Shown here one piece after another: positions 31,981 to 40,343 of a stretch of 41,197 nucleotides of DNA. Each line of letters opens with the position of its first letter. Positions within the stretch are counted from its first letter, which is position 1. Below the pieces are notes generated by a model, which was given only the letters and a program-made list of their open reading frames with translations, did no database searches and had not been told where the DNA came from. Position numbers and translations under genes: made by a program. This stretch comes from an uncultured Oscillospiraceae bacterium (GTDB taxonomy: Bacteria; Bacillota; Clostridia; Oscillospirales; Oscillospiraceae): contig CALXDD010000025.1 of the NCBI GenBank assembly GCA_944386985.1, positions 1-41,197 of the forward strand. Direction: 5' to 3'.

Positions 31981-32997
31981 TCAAGAGAGAGGAATCTCGG
32001 TCTCACCAATCCGCAGGGCCGTCACACTCTCCACATCAATGGGGACAGGCCACTGGCAGGAACTATACCAATTTCCGTCCTCCATCCTGCTCCCGCCGCC
32101 GCTTCTGGAAACAACCTCTGCGCCGTCTGCAAAAATTGCTGCTACGTCCAAAAGCTCACAGCTCTCCTCCGTGTAAAATGAGACGCCGGTAGCTGTGAAA
32201 CAGATGTCCCTCAGCGCAACTTCTTGGGTCACTTTCTCTAACGCGCCATCTGCTCCTTCGCGGAGAACCTCCCCTGTCACAGCGGCGCTTTCGATGGCAA
32301 TGATCGGGGACAGACTCTCCACTGTCAAAGGAATCGAAAAGCTCCACTCCCCCTGGGCGATGACCTCGTCCTCGCCGCCCTGACGGCAGCGGATCAGGTC
32401 ACGAAGCCGCAGCTCCAGGGTATAGCCGCCGTCGTTGATCTGATTGCCGGTGGAAAATACGCCGGTGAACTCCAGCAGCATCCGGGCTGCACCATTCTCC
32501 GTCACGCCGATGCTTCCCATGCTGTAGCCCGCACCGCCGTATGCCCCTTCGCTGGGGTCCGGCAGAATCTCGGCGATGATTCCGTCAAACGAGTATATTT
32601 TGTTCTCGTCGAAGTCAGGCCCCTTCACATCCACCAGTGCCCAGAGGACGTCTCCTCCCACCGTGATGCTGTCCACGGTAACAGTAACGTCGCCGGAGGT
32701 CTGGCTCTCTCCCACCTTCTGAGTCAGGCTGTCGATCACCTGAGCCTGCTGCTGCGTCATGCTGCCGCCGGTCTCCTCGCCCCACTTTTGGGTAAACCAG
32801 TCGCCAAGGCTTCCGCTGACGGCGGCCAGGGTAGTACCCGCCAGAACCAATACCACTAAAATTGCCGCCAGCAGCGCGCCGGAGACAAGACGGCGGCGGG
32901 GGGCGTTGTTCTGCTTCTCTCTCATCTGCAATACCTCCATCTGCAGTCGCCGGGAGGCATGCACCTCATCAAAGAGTTTCCGGTATTCCTCATTCAT
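31981..32997 (-). CDS. DUF4179-type membrane protein, partner of the ECF sigma factor
   Basis: A 338-residue single-pass protein. A short cytoplasmic N-terminus (MNEEYRKLFDEVHASRRLQM) is followed by a membrane helix at about 38-60 and a large outside domain of the DUF4179 type. Genes of this layout next to an ECF sigma factor commonly encode its anti-sigma factor or sensor. It begins 3 bases after the sigma stop, with GAGGAATGA as ribosome site, so both are co-translated. No zinc anti-sigma Cys/His motif is seen at the N-terminus. Confidence 0.82.
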   Translation of the reverse strand: MNEEYRKLFDEVHASRRLQMEVLQMREKQNNAPRRRLVSGALLAAILVVLVLAGTTLAAVSGSLGDWFTQKWGEETGGSMTQQQAQVIDSLTQKVGESQTSGDVTVTVDSITVGGDVLWALVDVKGPDFDENKIYSFDGIIAEILPDPSEGAYGGAGYSMGSIGVTENGAARMLLEFTGVFSTGNQINDGGYTLELRLRDLIRCRQGGEDEVIAQGEWSFSIPLTVESLSPIIAIESAAVTGEVLREGADGALEKVTQEVALRDICFTATGVSFYTEESCELLDVAAIFADGAEVVSRSGGGSRMEDGNWYSSCQWPVPIDVESVTALRIGETEIPLS

Positions 32998-33000
32998 GGG

Positions 33001-33474
33001 TCATTCCTCCATCAAAATCTTCTTCAGTTTCTCCCGCCCCCGGGCCAATCTGGTCTGCACCGTGGAGGGCTTCAGGCCCATGAGCTGCCCTACTTCTTCT
33101 ACTGAATAACCCTCATAGTAGTAGAGGTACAGCGGCACCCGATACTTCCCCGGCAGGGACATGACCTCCTGAAAGAGAGTCTGCCGCCCCGGGTCGGAAA
33201 AGACAGGTTCCGGGCAGGCGTCCAGCGGCACCGTCCGCAGCCGCCAGAGCGAGGAGGACAGGCGCTTGCATTCGTTCAATGTCACCCGGGCCAGCCAATA
33301 GCGCAAATGGTCCTCACTTTCAAAAGCAGTGTCGGTGCGATAGAGCCGCAGCATGGTATTCTGGGCGGCATCCTCCGCATCGGCCCGCTGTGGCGGTCCA
33401 AACCAGTTGAGGGCAATGCGGTAGACCATATCCAGATACCGCTTGGCACAGGCGGTGAATTCCTGATCTGTCAT
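33001..33474 (-). CDS. ECF-type RNA polymerase sigma factor
   Basis: A 157-residue sigma-70 family member with only regions 2 and 4. Region 2 is YLDMVYRIALNWFG, then ADAEDAAQNTMLRLY; region 4 is YEGYSVEEVGQLMGLKPSTV, then QTRLARGREKLKK. AAGGAG precedes the ATG. It is co-transcribed with the DUF4179 gene, its likely anti-sigma partner. The signal and target genes are not known; the two flanking MATE genes could be candidates by position. No clear autoregulatory promoter was found. Confidence 0.9.
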   Translation of the reverse strand: MTDQEFTACAKRYLDMVYRIALNWFGPPQRADAEDAAQNTMLRLYRTDTAFESEDHLRYWLARVTLNECKRLSSSLWRLRTVPLDACPEPVFSDPGRQTLFQEVMSLPGKYRVPLYLYYYEGYSVEEVGQLMGLKPSTVQTRLARGREKLKKILMEE

Positions 33475-33641
33475 ACGGTTCTCCTTGTGTTTTCCTTGAA
33501 AGGCCTTTCATCTGCAATACCCGGCGGCGGGGCAAAATATCCCATGAGGAGAGAAAATTTTTTGTTCCTCCGGCCGGGACGGGACGTATTTTCTCCCGGG
33601 CGGGCACGGCAGATCGACCGTCCCTGCGCCAGCCGGAACAA

Positions 33642-33672
33642 AAAACAGGACCGCAGACAGCGGTCCTGTTTT
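33642..33672. terminator. Terminator downstream of the second MATE gene
   Basis: A perfect 13-bp stem (33642-33654 with 33660-33672, loop AGACA) with AAAA/TTTT ends lies 10 bases after the MATE stop codon. The region 33475-33641, between the ECF start and this site, shows no gene. Confidence 0.85.
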
Positions 33673-33681
33673 CCATAACAT

Positions 33682-35082
33682 TCAGTTTCGATGAAGATTC
33701 TGCCGCACTGTGTCTTCTGCCAGCTGCCGCCGCATGAGCCGCGGCATCCAGCGGCCGGAGTTGTAGTAGAGAAGGAAGACGCCGGAGGAAATACTCCAGG
33801 TTACCGGAAATACCACAGAAATAGACAGCAGAGAGGTGTGGGACAGACCGTATACCCACAGATACACCACACGCAGAAGGCACACGAATACCAGTGTGAT
33901 AATAGTGGGTTTCACCGCGTTGCCCACGGCCCGCATGGTGGCCGCCAGTACCTCCGTACAGGAGAAGGTGGCGTAGAAGAGGCAAGTGTACAGCGTAAAG
34001 GTCACGCCGGCGTGGATCACCGCCGCTTCTCCCTCGGCAAAAAGACTGATGAGAGGATAGCGGGCCAGACAGGTAAAAGCAGAAAAAATCATAGAAGTGC
34101 CGATATGAAGTGTCAGGCCGGTGTGGATGGACCGGCGGACCCGGTCAGGCTTCCGGGCGCCGTAATTCTGTCCCACAAAGGTCATCACCGTGATACCGAT
34201 GGCATTGCTGATGGGCCAGTAGATATCGTCTAATTTCCGATAGGCGGACCATCCCGCCACCACGTCGGTGCCCAGGCTGTTCACCGCCGTCTGAAGCACC
34301 ATGTTGGCGATGTTATACATGGCGGACTGGAAGCCGCTGGGCAGGCCGATCTGCAGCATCCGCCCCATCACTTCGCCGTTGATCTGGGGATGGCGCAAAT
34401 CCGGCCGCACATCCTGGGGCAGACGCAGCAGGGTGATGAGCACCAGAACGGCGCTGACGGTCTGGGCGATGGTGGTGGCCACGGCGGCGCCGACGACCGC
34501 CATCTCAAAGACCACCACGAACAGCAGGTCCAGTCCGATATTCAGCACCATGCTCACCGCCAGGAACATCAGCGGCTTTTTGGGATCGCCCATGGCCCGG
34601 AGAATGCCGCTGCCCATGTTGTAAATCATGGAGGGGATCATACCCAGAAAATAGAAGTGGAGGTAATCTACAGAGTATTCCATGGTGTCCGCCGTGGTCC
34701 GGAGCAGAACCAGCAGGGGCCGCGCCGTCGCTGCGCCCACTACCGTCAGCAGGGCGCCGCTGGCCAAGGCCAGTACCATGGCGTTCTGCACGCCCCGACG
34801 CACCATCTCAAAGCGGCCCGCTCCATAATGCTGGGCAATCACCACCGAGGCGCCGGAAGCCAAAGCCACAAAGAAGTTGACCAGAAGAAAAATGATGATA
34901 GCGGAAGAGCCGCCTACCGCTGCCAGTGCCTCTTTGCCCACGAAGCGGCTGACGATGACGGTATCGGCCATGTTGTACAGCTGCTGCAGCAGAGTGCCCA
35001 GCATGATGGGAAGGAAAAAGCGCAGCATTCCTTTCCAGATGGAGCCCTCGATGATGCTGTCTTGGGCCAGAGTTTTTGCCAT
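33682..35082 (-). CDS. MATE family efflux transporter
   Basis: A 466-residue exporter with about twelve membrane segments, in a different MATE subgroup from the one at 30477. The N-terminus shows SIWKGMLRFFLPIMLGTLLQ and QLYNMADTVIVSRFVGKEAL, typical of DinF/NorM-like proteins of Clostridia. The RAMGDPKKPL segment between helices is a common family feature. GGAGGATGGAGAA precedes the ATG. It has its own promoter and terminator and is divergent from the DUF362 gene. The substrate is unknown. Confidence 0.9.
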   Translation of the reverse strand: MAKTLAQDSIIEGSIWKGMLRFFLPIMLGTLLQQLYNMADTVIVSRFVGKEALAAVGGSSAIIIFLLVNFFVALASGASVVIAQHYGAGRFEMVRRGVQNAMVLALASGALLTVVGAATARPLLVLLRTTADTMEYSVDYLHFYFLGMIPSMIYNMGSGILRAMGDPKKPLMFLAVSMVLNIGLDLLFVVVFEMAVVGAAVATTIAQTVSAVLVLITLLRLPQDVRPDLRHPQINGEVMGRMLQIGLPSGFQSAMYNIANMVLQTAVNSLGTDVVAGWSAYRKLDDIYWPISNAIGITVMTFVGQNYGARKPDRVRRSIHTGLTLHIGTSMIFSAFTCLARYPLISLFAEGEAAVIHAGVTFTLYTCLFYATFSCTEVLAATMRAVGNAVKPTIITLVFVCLLRVVYLWVYGLSHTSLLSISVVFPVTWSISSGVFLLYYNSGRWMPRLMRRQLAEDTVRQNLHRN

Positions 35083-35113
35083 TTCTCCATCCTCCTCACA
35101 GAGTAGTCATACA

Positions 35114-35142
35114 TTTATACGCTTTTTTTCTACGAAAAGCAA
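35114..35142 (-). promoter_or_regulatory. Promoter of the second MATE gene
   Basis: On the minus strand TTGCTT (35137-35142) and TATAAA (35114-35119) are separated by 17 bp, 32 bases before the start codon. Confidence 0.6.
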
Positions 35143-35163
35143 GAGGGGATTTTCGGTTTTTCT

Positions 35164-35192
35164 TTGAAGCTTGCCCATTTTTTTGATAGAAT
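35164..35192 (+). promoter_or_regulatory. Promoter of the DUF362 gene
   Basis: TTGAAG (35164-35169) and TAGAAT (35187-35192) are separated by 17 bp on the plus strand, about 108 bases before the start codon. The leader shows no obvious terminator. Confidence 0.55.
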
Positions 35193-35299
35193 AACAAAGG
35201 CGGGGCCAACGCCCCTTCTTTTCTACCAGATATTGTAAATCAAACCCGGCGGGAATGCAATGTGGATTTCCTGACCCGCCTGGGAAAGGAGCGACGTAC

Positions 35300-36379
35300 A
35301 TGGGAAAGATTTATGAAATATATGGAAGCGACGCCCACACCATGACGGTCTCCCTCATGGAGGCTGCCAATGTGGCGGATATGATCCCCAAAGGGGGCAG
35401 CGTGGCTCTCAAGCCCAATTTGGTGATCGCCGGCCGCCCCGAGGACGGGGCCACCACCCACGCCGGGGTGCTCTCTGGAGCCATTTCCTACCTGCAAAGC
35501 CACGGCTTTGACAAAATCAGTGTCATCGAAAGCTCCTGGGTGGGGGATGACACCGCTCGGGCGTTCAAAACCGCAGGCTACGACAAGGTGTGCAGAGAAT
35601 ACAACGTCCCCTATTACGACCTCAAGCACGACAAGACCCGGACGGTGCAGACCGCCGCAAGGCCCATGGAGATCTGCTGCCGGGCGCTGGACACGGATTT
35701 TCTCATCGACCTTCCGGTGCTGAAGGGCCACTGCCAGACGGTGATGACCTGTGCGCTGAAAAATTGCAAGGGCTGCCTCCCCGACAAGGAAAAGCGCCGC
35801 TTCCACGCCGAGGGGCTCCACAAGCCCATTGCCGCCCTGGGCGCTTATCTGAAGCCCAAGCTCATTATTGTGGACAGCATCTGCGGGGATCTGAATTTTG
35901 AGGAGGGCGGCACCCCGGTGCAGACCAACCGGATGCTCCTTGGCACTGATGCGGTGCAGATGGACGCCTACGGCTGCAGACTGATGGGGCTCTCCCTCGA
36001 TCAGGTGCCCTACATCGGCATGGCGGAGAAAATGGGCGGCGGCTCCGCCCAGATCCGGGAGGAGGACATCGTCCGCCTCAACGAGCCTGCGGACGCTGCG
36101 GGATATCCCGCCCCCTCCGGCACAGTGGCCTCCCTGACACGAGGCAAGGTCCAGGAGAAATCCGCCTGTTCCGCCTGCTACGCCTCCCTGGTACGGGCGC
36201 TGTATTTGGCCAAACGGTCGGGGATCAAGGTGACGAAGCCTATTTTTATCGGTCAGGAGTGGAAGGGCCAGGCCATGGATGGCATCGGTGTCGGAGCCTG
36301 CTGCGCCGGGGCCAGCTGTCCGGTGAAGGGCTGCCCACCCACTGCCGGGGCGGTACTGGAGGTCCTCCGCAAGGGATAG
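35300..36379 (+). CDS. DUF362 domain-containing protein with cysteine-rich tail
   Basis: A 359-residue soluble protein. The DUF362 domain covers most of it (VALKPNLVIAGRPEDGATTH, then FLIDLPVLKGHCQTVMTCAL). Cysteines are numerous: CALKNCKGC in the middle, SACSAC in the C-terminal part and GACCAGASCPVKGCPPTAG at the end, which look like metal or Fe-S ligands. No classical ferredoxin motif is present. AAAGGAG precedes the ATG at 35300; the upstream ATG at 35255 has no site. It is monocistronic, with a terminator after it. Members of this family are uncharacterised. Confidence 0.87.
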   Translation: MGKIYEIYGSDAHTMTVSLMEAANVADMIPKGGSVALKPNLVIAGRPEDGATTHAGVLSGAISYLQSHGFDKISVIESSWVGDDTARAFKTAGYDKVCREYNVPYYDLKHDKTRTVQTAARPMEICCRALDTDFLIDLPVLKGHCQTVMTCALKNCKGCLPDKEKRRFHAEGLHKPIAALGAYLKPKLIIVDSICGDLNFEEGGTPVQTNRMLLGTDAVQMDAYGCRLMGLSLDQVPYIGMAEKMGGGSAQIREEDIVRLNEPADAAGYPAPSGTVASLTRGKVQEKSACSACYASLVRALYLAKRSGIKVTKPIFIGQEWKGQAMDGIGVGACCAGASCPVKGCPPTAGAVLEVLRKG

Positions 36380-36433
36380 CTACATAATAAGGTAAAGCTG
36401 GGGAAATATACTGCCCATCTATTATAAAAGTAT

Positions 36434-36463
36434 AAAAGCGCCCCTGCGAAGCGGGGCGCTTTT
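36434..36463. terminator. Terminator between DUF362 and HAD genes
   Basis: An 11-bp perfect stem (36434-36444 with 36453-36463) has AAAA on the left and TTTT on the right, so it serves both convergent genes. Its last base is the first base of the HAD stop codon triplet. Confidence 0.85.
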
Positions 36464-37125
36464 CACGCTTTTTGGCTGTGGGCCAAAATATAATCCGTCA
36501 TCTCTTTTGCGGTATGGACCACCGTGTGAACCCCGTGAGCCTCCAGCTCTCCCTCAGGAGCGAAGCCGCAGAAGTCCACTCCCAAACAGTCCATTCCTAC
36601 GGCGGCAGCCCCGTCGGCATCGTACTTCCGGTCCCCCACCATGAGAACACCGGAGGCGTCGGAGAGGCCCAACTGGGCCATGGCCGAGCGGATCACCGCC
36701 TCCTTGGTGCTGGCGAGGGTCACGTTGTGGCCGGCAATACAATCAAAGCAGTCGTGAATGCCCAGGGCCTCCAAAACCAAGTGACAGCCCCTCTCTTCCT
36801 TGCTGGAGGCCACCGCCAGGCGGAGCCCAGCTGCACGAAGCGTTTTCAGCGCCTCCGGAATGCCCGGCACGATCTTCACCTCCCGGCAGCCCTCGGTGCG
36901 ATAGCGCTGGCGGAAGAAATTCAGTGCCTTGGTGCAGTCCTCCGGGGAGAAGCCGCACAGCCGGGCAAAGGAGTCCTCCAGAGGGGGACCGATGATCTGA
37001 TTTTCCACCTCGTGTGGCAGGGGAGGTGCCTTCATGCAGTCCAGCGCATAGCCGAAGCACTTGAAGATCCCCTCGCTGGAGTCGGTAAGCGTACCGTCCA
37101 GGTCGAAGAAAATAGTGTGATACAT
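36463..37125 (-). CDS. HAD-superfamily phosphatase (phosphoglycolate phosphatase-like)
   Basis: A 220-residue HAD hydrolase with an alpha-helical cap between motifs I and II. Motif I is FFDLDGTLTDS with the nucleophile Asp and second Asp, motif II is VASSKEERG, the motif III lysine lies near ASTKEAV, and motif IV is VGDRKYDADGA. The protein is like Gph/PpaX, acting on small phosphorylated metabolites; the substrate cannot be told. ATG at 37125 follows AGGAGA; the frame upstream to 37320 overlaps ruvX. It lies 44 bases after ruvX and probably shares its transcript. Confidence 0.88.
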   Translation of the reverse strand: MYHTIFFDLDGTLTDSSEGIFKCFGYALDCMKAPPLPHEVENQIIGPPLEDSFARLCGFSPEDCTKALNFFRQRYRTEGCREVKIVPGIPEALKTLRAAGLRLAVASSKEERGCHLVLEALGIHDCFDCIAGHNVTLASTKEAVIRSAMAQLGLSDASGVLMVGDRKYDADGAAAVGMDCLGVDFCGFAPEGELEAHGVHTVVHTAKEMTDYILAHSQKA

Positions 37126-37169
37126 GGTTTGATTTCTCCTGAAAAGGTAAAGATATAAGAAGTTCGGGA

Positions 37170-37592
37170 TCAGCTCTGATGGCTGCGCCGGTAGGTGAGA
37201 TATCCCTCTAAAATGAGGGCCGCTGCCACCGCGTCCACAGTGCTTTTCCTCTTTTTGGCGTTCTGCCCGGCCCCCGCCAGAATGTTGTGGGCGTCGATGG
37301 TGGTCCGCCGCTCGTCCCACAGATGGACCGGAAGGCCGAAACGCTCCTCCAGCACCTTGGCGAATGCCTCCGCCTTCTCCGCCCGGGGCCCTAAGGTGCC
37401 GTCCATATTCCGGGGGTGGCCCAGCACCAGCTCCGTGACGCCGTACTCCCCGATCAGCTTTCCGATGCCCTCCGCCACCTGCTCCGCCTTCCGGCTGTGG
37501 ATGGTGGTGGTGTACCCCGCCAGAAAGCCGGTGAGGTCGGAAATGGCCACGCCGGTGTGGGCGTCGCCGTAGTCGATGGCCATGATGCGCAT
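37170..37592 (-). CDS. ruvX: Holliday junction resolvase-like protein RuvX/YqgF
   Basis: A 140-residue RNase H-fold protein implicated in 16S rRNA 5' maturation and possibly in junction resolution. The conserved N-terminus is MAIDYGDAHTGVAISDLTG (most members have R in place of H in 'DxGxxRxGVA'). Further conserved blocks are VLGHPRNMDGTLG and HLWDERRTTIDA, and the catalytic Asp near the end is in STVDAVAAALILE. AAGGAGG precedes the ATG at 37592. TATAAT at 37623-37628 is its likely -10 box. It is followed by the HAD gene. Confidence 0.9.
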   Translation of the reverse strand: MRIMAIDYGDAHTGVAISDLTGFLAGYTTTIHSRKAEQVAEGIGKLIGEYGVTELVLGHPRNMDGTLGPRAEKAEAFAKVLEERFGLPVHLWDERRTTIDAHNILAGAGQNAKKRKSTVDAVAAALILEGYLTYRRSHQS

Positions 37593-37674
37593 AAAGGCCC
37601 TCCTTACTACAGTAATATCCCGATTATACCACAGATTTTTGTGAAAAAAAGCAGCATTTTCTCCAAAATTCCTG

Positions 37675-37703
37675 TTGACCTTTGGAAAGCGGCGTGGTAT
37701 AGT
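37675..37703 (+). promoter_or_regulatory. Promoter of the rpmG-secE-nusG gene cluster
   Basis: TTGACC (37675-37680) and TATAGT (37698-37703) are separated by 17 bp. The leader to the L33 start codon is about 128 bases long and shows no clear terminator. Confidence 0.75.
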
Positions 37704-37837
37704 AAACATTACCTGTGGAAATGGGGCTTTCTTTTTGTGCGCATTTTCGCTTTTGGCGCCCAAAGGACCCCTTCCCGTCAGGGAGGCAATTCGGTGCGGG
37801 ACTGCTCCCGCATACACTACAAAGGAGGTGCCGTTAG

Positions 37838-37987
37838 ATGCGCGTGAAAATCACCCTGAGATGCAATGAGTGCAAGCAGAGAAACTACAACACCGTCAAG
37901 AACAAGAAGAACGATCCTGACCGCTTGGAGATGAACAAGTACTGCCCCTTCTGCAGAAAGCACACTGTTCACAGTGAGACCAAGTAA
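37838..37987 (+). CDS. rpmG: 50S ribosomal protein L33
   Basis: A 49-residue ribosomal protein of the large subunit. It starts [20 protein letters not shown] and carries two CxxC pairs (CNEC and CPFC), the zinc-binding form of L33. AAAGGAGG lies 11 bases before the ATG. It is the first gene of the rpmG-secE-nusG group, the usual order in Firmicutes. It is too short to be found by common length cut-offs. Confidence 0.95.
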   Translation: MRVKITLRCNECKQRNYNTVKNKKNDPDRLEMNKYCPFCRKHTVHSETK

Positions 37988-38004
37988 GAGAGAGGGAAAC
38001 CGAC

Positions 38005-38220
38005 ATGTCTGAAGAAAAGAAAGCCAAGAAGGATCGGGGCCGCTGGTTCCGTGAAATGAAAAGCGAGTTGAAAAAGATCGTGTGGCCTTCCGGCAGCAAG
38101 GTAGCCAAGAACACCGTCACCGTGATTTTGTGCACGCTGTGCGTAGGCGTGTTCATCTGGTTGTTCGACGGCGTGGCCGGCCTGGCCTATTCCACCCTTC
38201 TGTCCGCCTTCGGCGGCTAA
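38005..38220 (+). CDS. secE: Preprotein translocase subunit SecE
   Basis: A 71-residue protein with one C-terminal membrane helix (about residues 40-60), the clamp of the SecYEG channel. The conserved cytoplasmic amphipathic helix and loop are in REMKSELKKIVWPSGSKVAK. The N-terminus is charged. It lies 17 bases after rpmG and 13 bases before nusG, and these are probably one operon. Confidence 0.95.
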   Translation: MSEEKKAKKDRGRWFREMKSELKKIVWPSGSKVAKNTVTVILCTLCVGVFIWLFDGVAGLAYSTLLSAFGG

Positions 38221-38233
38221 GAGGTAGGAGAAC

Positions 38234-38761
38234 ATGTCTGAGAGTGCAAAGTGGTATGTGATCCATACCTATTCCGGCTATGAGAACGCCGTCAAAACCA
38301 CCATCGAGAAGGCTGTCACCCACCGGGGCATGCAGGATATGATCCAGGACATGCAGATTCCCCTGGAGAAGGTCACCGAGGTCACCGACTCCGGCGCCAC
38401 CAAAGAGGTGGAGCGGAAGATCTTCCCCGGCTATGTGCTCGTCAAGATGGTGATGACCGACGACACCTGGCATCTGGTCCGCAACGTCCGGGGCGTTACC
38501 GGCTTTGTGGGCAGCGCCAACAAGCCCATCCCCCTCACGGAGCAGGAGGTTTTGAACCTGGGTGTGGAGAAGCGAGAGATCGTCGTGCAGTATAAGGTGG
38601 GCGATCACGTCCGCATTATCGACGGTTCCATGGCCACATTCACCGGCGTGGTGGATGAGATCGAGCCCGAGAAGAACAAGGTCATCGTCGTGGTCAGCAT
38701 GTTTGGCCGCGAGATCCCTGTGGAGCTGGAGCTGGATCAGGTCGAAGTCCTGGAGGACTGA
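38234..38761 (+). CDS. nusG: Transcription termination/antitermination factor NusG
   Basis: A 175-residue RNA polymerase-binding elongation factor. The NGN domain is at the N-terminus (WYVIHTYSGYENAV, then RKIFPGYVLVKMVMTD), with the hallmark GFVGSANKPIPL, and the KOW domain at the C-terminus (YKVGDHVRIIDG, then VVSMFGREIPVELELDQVE). It supports coupling of transcription and translation. A short RBS GGTAGGAG precedes it. Confidence 0.97.
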   Translation: MSESAKWYVIHTYSGYENAVKTTIEKAVTHRGMQDMIQDMQIPLEKVTEVTDSGATKEVERKIFPGYVLVKMVMTDDTWHLVRNVRGVTGFVGSANKPIPLTEQEVLNLGVEKREIVVQYKVGDHVRIIDGSMATFTGVVDEIEPEKNKVIVVVSMFGREIPVELELDQVEVLED

Positions 38762-38837
38762 GCGCAGGCTGGGCGCGGCGCCGGATATGGCGCGCCAGCA
38801 ACTCAAAAGGCCCCGGCGGCGTTTTGAGGTTTTTCGT

Positions 38838-38880
38838 GGGAGGGATCCAAGATCCCGCCACCACCACATTTTTTCAAGGA
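38838..38880 (+). promoter_or_regulatory. Hairpin in the rplK leader
   Basis: A hairpin GTGG-GAGGGATC-CAA-GATCCC-GCCAC (about 38839-38862) is followed by CACCACATTTTTT. It looks like a weak terminator or pause between nusG and rplK, 10 bases before AAGGAGG. An L1-type leader site here is plausible but not shown. Confidence 0.4.
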
Positions 38881-38890
38881 GGTGCCCAAG

Positions 38891-39316
38891 ATGGCACAGA
38901 AAGTCGTAGGATACGTCAAGCTGCAGATTCCTGCAGGCAAAGCAACCCCCGCCCCCCCCGTTGGCCCTGCTCTGGGTCAGCACGGCGTCAATATCGCCGC
39001 TTTCACCAAGGAGTTTAACGAGCGCACCAAGAACGACATGGGCATGATCATCCCCGTGGTCATCACTGTGTACGCTGACCGCTCTTTCACCTTCGTCACC
39101 AAGACTCCTCCCGCTGCCGTACTGATCAAGAAGTACTGCAACATCCAGTCCGGTTCCGGCGTGCCCAACAAGACCAAGGTCGCTACCATCAGCAAGGCCG
39201 ACGTGCAGAAGATCGCTGAGACCAAGATGCCCGACCTGAACGCTGCCAGCCTGGAGGCTGCCATGAGCATGATCGCCGGCACCGCGCGCAGCATGGGCGT
39301 TATCGTAGGCGAATAA
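38891..39316 (+). CDS. rplK: 50S ribosomal protein L11
   Basis: The 141-residue protein binds 23S rRNA at the GTPase centre together with L10/L12. The proline-rich N-terminal segment ([20 protein letters not shown]) and the C-terminal RNA-binding domain ([20 protein letters not shown]) are conserved. ATG at 38891 gives the family N-terminus with AAGGAGG upstream; an ATG at 38882 has no proper spacing. It is followed by rplA 14 bases later. Confidence 0.97.
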   Translation: MAQKVVGYVKLQIPAGKATPAPPVGPALGQHGVNIAAFTKEFNERTKNDMGMIIPVVITVYADRSFTFVTKTPPAAVLIKKYCNIQSGSGVPNKTKVATISKADVQKIAETKMPDLNAASLEAAMSMIAGTARSMGVIVGE

Positions 39317-39330
39317 GGAGGGCTTGAGAG

Positions 39331-40023
39331 ATGTTTAGAGGTAAGAAGTATAAAGAGAGCGCCAAGCAGATCGACCGCAGCGTGCAGTATGATTCCGCCG
39401 AGGCTATGGCCCTGATCTGCAAGACCGCTTCCGCTAAGTTCGATGAGACCGTGGAGCTCCATGTGAAGCTGGGCGTTGACTCCCGTCACGCCGACCAGCA
39501 GGTCCGCGGCGCCATCGTTCTGCCCCACGGCACCGGTAAGAATGTCCGCGTGCTGGTGTTCGCCAAGGGCGACAAGGCCGAGGCTGCCAAGGCCGCCGGC
39601 GCCGACTATGTGGGCGAGATGGACATGGTGGAGAAGATCCAGAAGGAGAACTGGTTTGATTTCGACGTGGTCATCGCCAGCCCCGATATGATGGGCGTGG
39701 TGGGCCGCCTCGGTAAGCTGCTGGGCCCCAAGGGCTTGATGCCCTCCCCCAAGGCCGGCACCGTGACCCCCGATGTGGCCAAGGCCGTGCAGGAGTCCAA
39801 GGCCGGTAAGATCGAGTACCGTCTGGACAAGACCAACATCATCCACTGCCCCATCGGCAAGGTTTCCTTTGGTCCTGAGAAGCTGGCTGACAACTTCAAC
39901 GCCCTCATGGGCGCCATTGTGAAGGCCAAGCCTTCCGCTGCCAAGGGCCAGTATATCAAGAGCTGCGTCGCCGCCTCCACCATGGGCCCCGGCGTGAAGG
40001 TTTCTACCGCCAAGCTCATGTAA
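39331..40023 (+). CDS. rplA: 50S ribosomal protein L1
   Basis: The 230-residue protein forms the L1 stalk of the large subunit and, in many bacteria, represses its own operon. Conserved blocks include [40 protein letters not shown] and [27 protein letters not shown] lies 14 bases before the ATG. The downstream gene rplJ has its own promoter, after a 480-base spacer. Confidence 0.97.
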   Translation: MFRGKKYKESAKQIDRSVQYDSAEAMALICKTASAKFDETVELHVKLGVDSRHADQQVRGAIVLPHGTGKNVRVLVFAKGDKAEAAKAAGADYVGEMDMVEKIQKENWFDFDVVIASPDMMGVVGRLGKLLGPKGLMPSPKAGTVTPDVAKAVQESKAGKIEYRLDKTNIIHCPIGKVSFGPEKLADNFNALMGAIVKAKPSAAKGQYIKSCVAASTMGPGVKVSTAKLM

Positions 40024-40033
40024 GACCTAACTT

Positions 40034-40058
40034 CAAGGGGGGACCTTGTCCCCCCTTG
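40034..40058 (+). terminator. Terminator-like hairpin after rplA
   Basis: An 11-bp stem (CAAGGGGGGAC with GTCCCCCCTTG, loop CTT) is followed by GAGATCCCTTTT. It lies 10 bases after the rplA stop and probably ends or processes the rplK-rplA transcript. Confidence 0.65.
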
Positions 40059-40074
40059 AGATCCCTTTTGCACC

Positions 40075-40290
40075 GTTGCGGCATTACGATTGACAGCGCT
40101 TCTTCAGCGCCGCCAATCGTGCCGCTGCCTCGAAACAGCCTTGCTTCTTCCGCCCCCGGCGGCGCTTCGGCTGTTTCCACCAGTGTTCGCACTGGTATGG
40201 CGCCCAAGGCGTGCGGGTCAAAGTGTTTTTCTGAGGCGCATGTCCTCAGAAAATGGTTTGATTTTGCGCCTTCGGCGCGGAAAAGGGAGA
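40075..40290. repeat. Array of hairpins in the rplA-rplJ spacer
   Basis: This spacer has no gene but contains a row of inverted repeats: ACGATTG with CAATCGT enclosing AGCGC with GCGCC-type arms (40085-40121), GAAACAGCC with GGCTGTTTC (about 40131-40179), CCAGTG-TTCG-CACTGG (40182-40197), TTCTGAGG with CCTCAGAA (about 40230-40252), and GCGCC-TTCG-GCGC (40266-40278). Their purpose is unknown. They resemble in style, but not in sequence, the array beside sigG. Confidence 0.6.
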
Positions 40291-40308
40291 AAATTGTATA
40301 TTTAGGGC

Positions 40309-40337
40309 TTGACAATAGGTCGGGCTTTGAATATAAT
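40309..40337 (+). promoter_or_regulatory. Promoter of rplJ-rplL
   Basis: TTGACA (40309-40314) and TATAAT (40332-40337) are both perfect and lie 17 bp apart. It drives the L10 leader. Confidence 0.9.
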
Positions 40338-40343
40338 ATTTGT

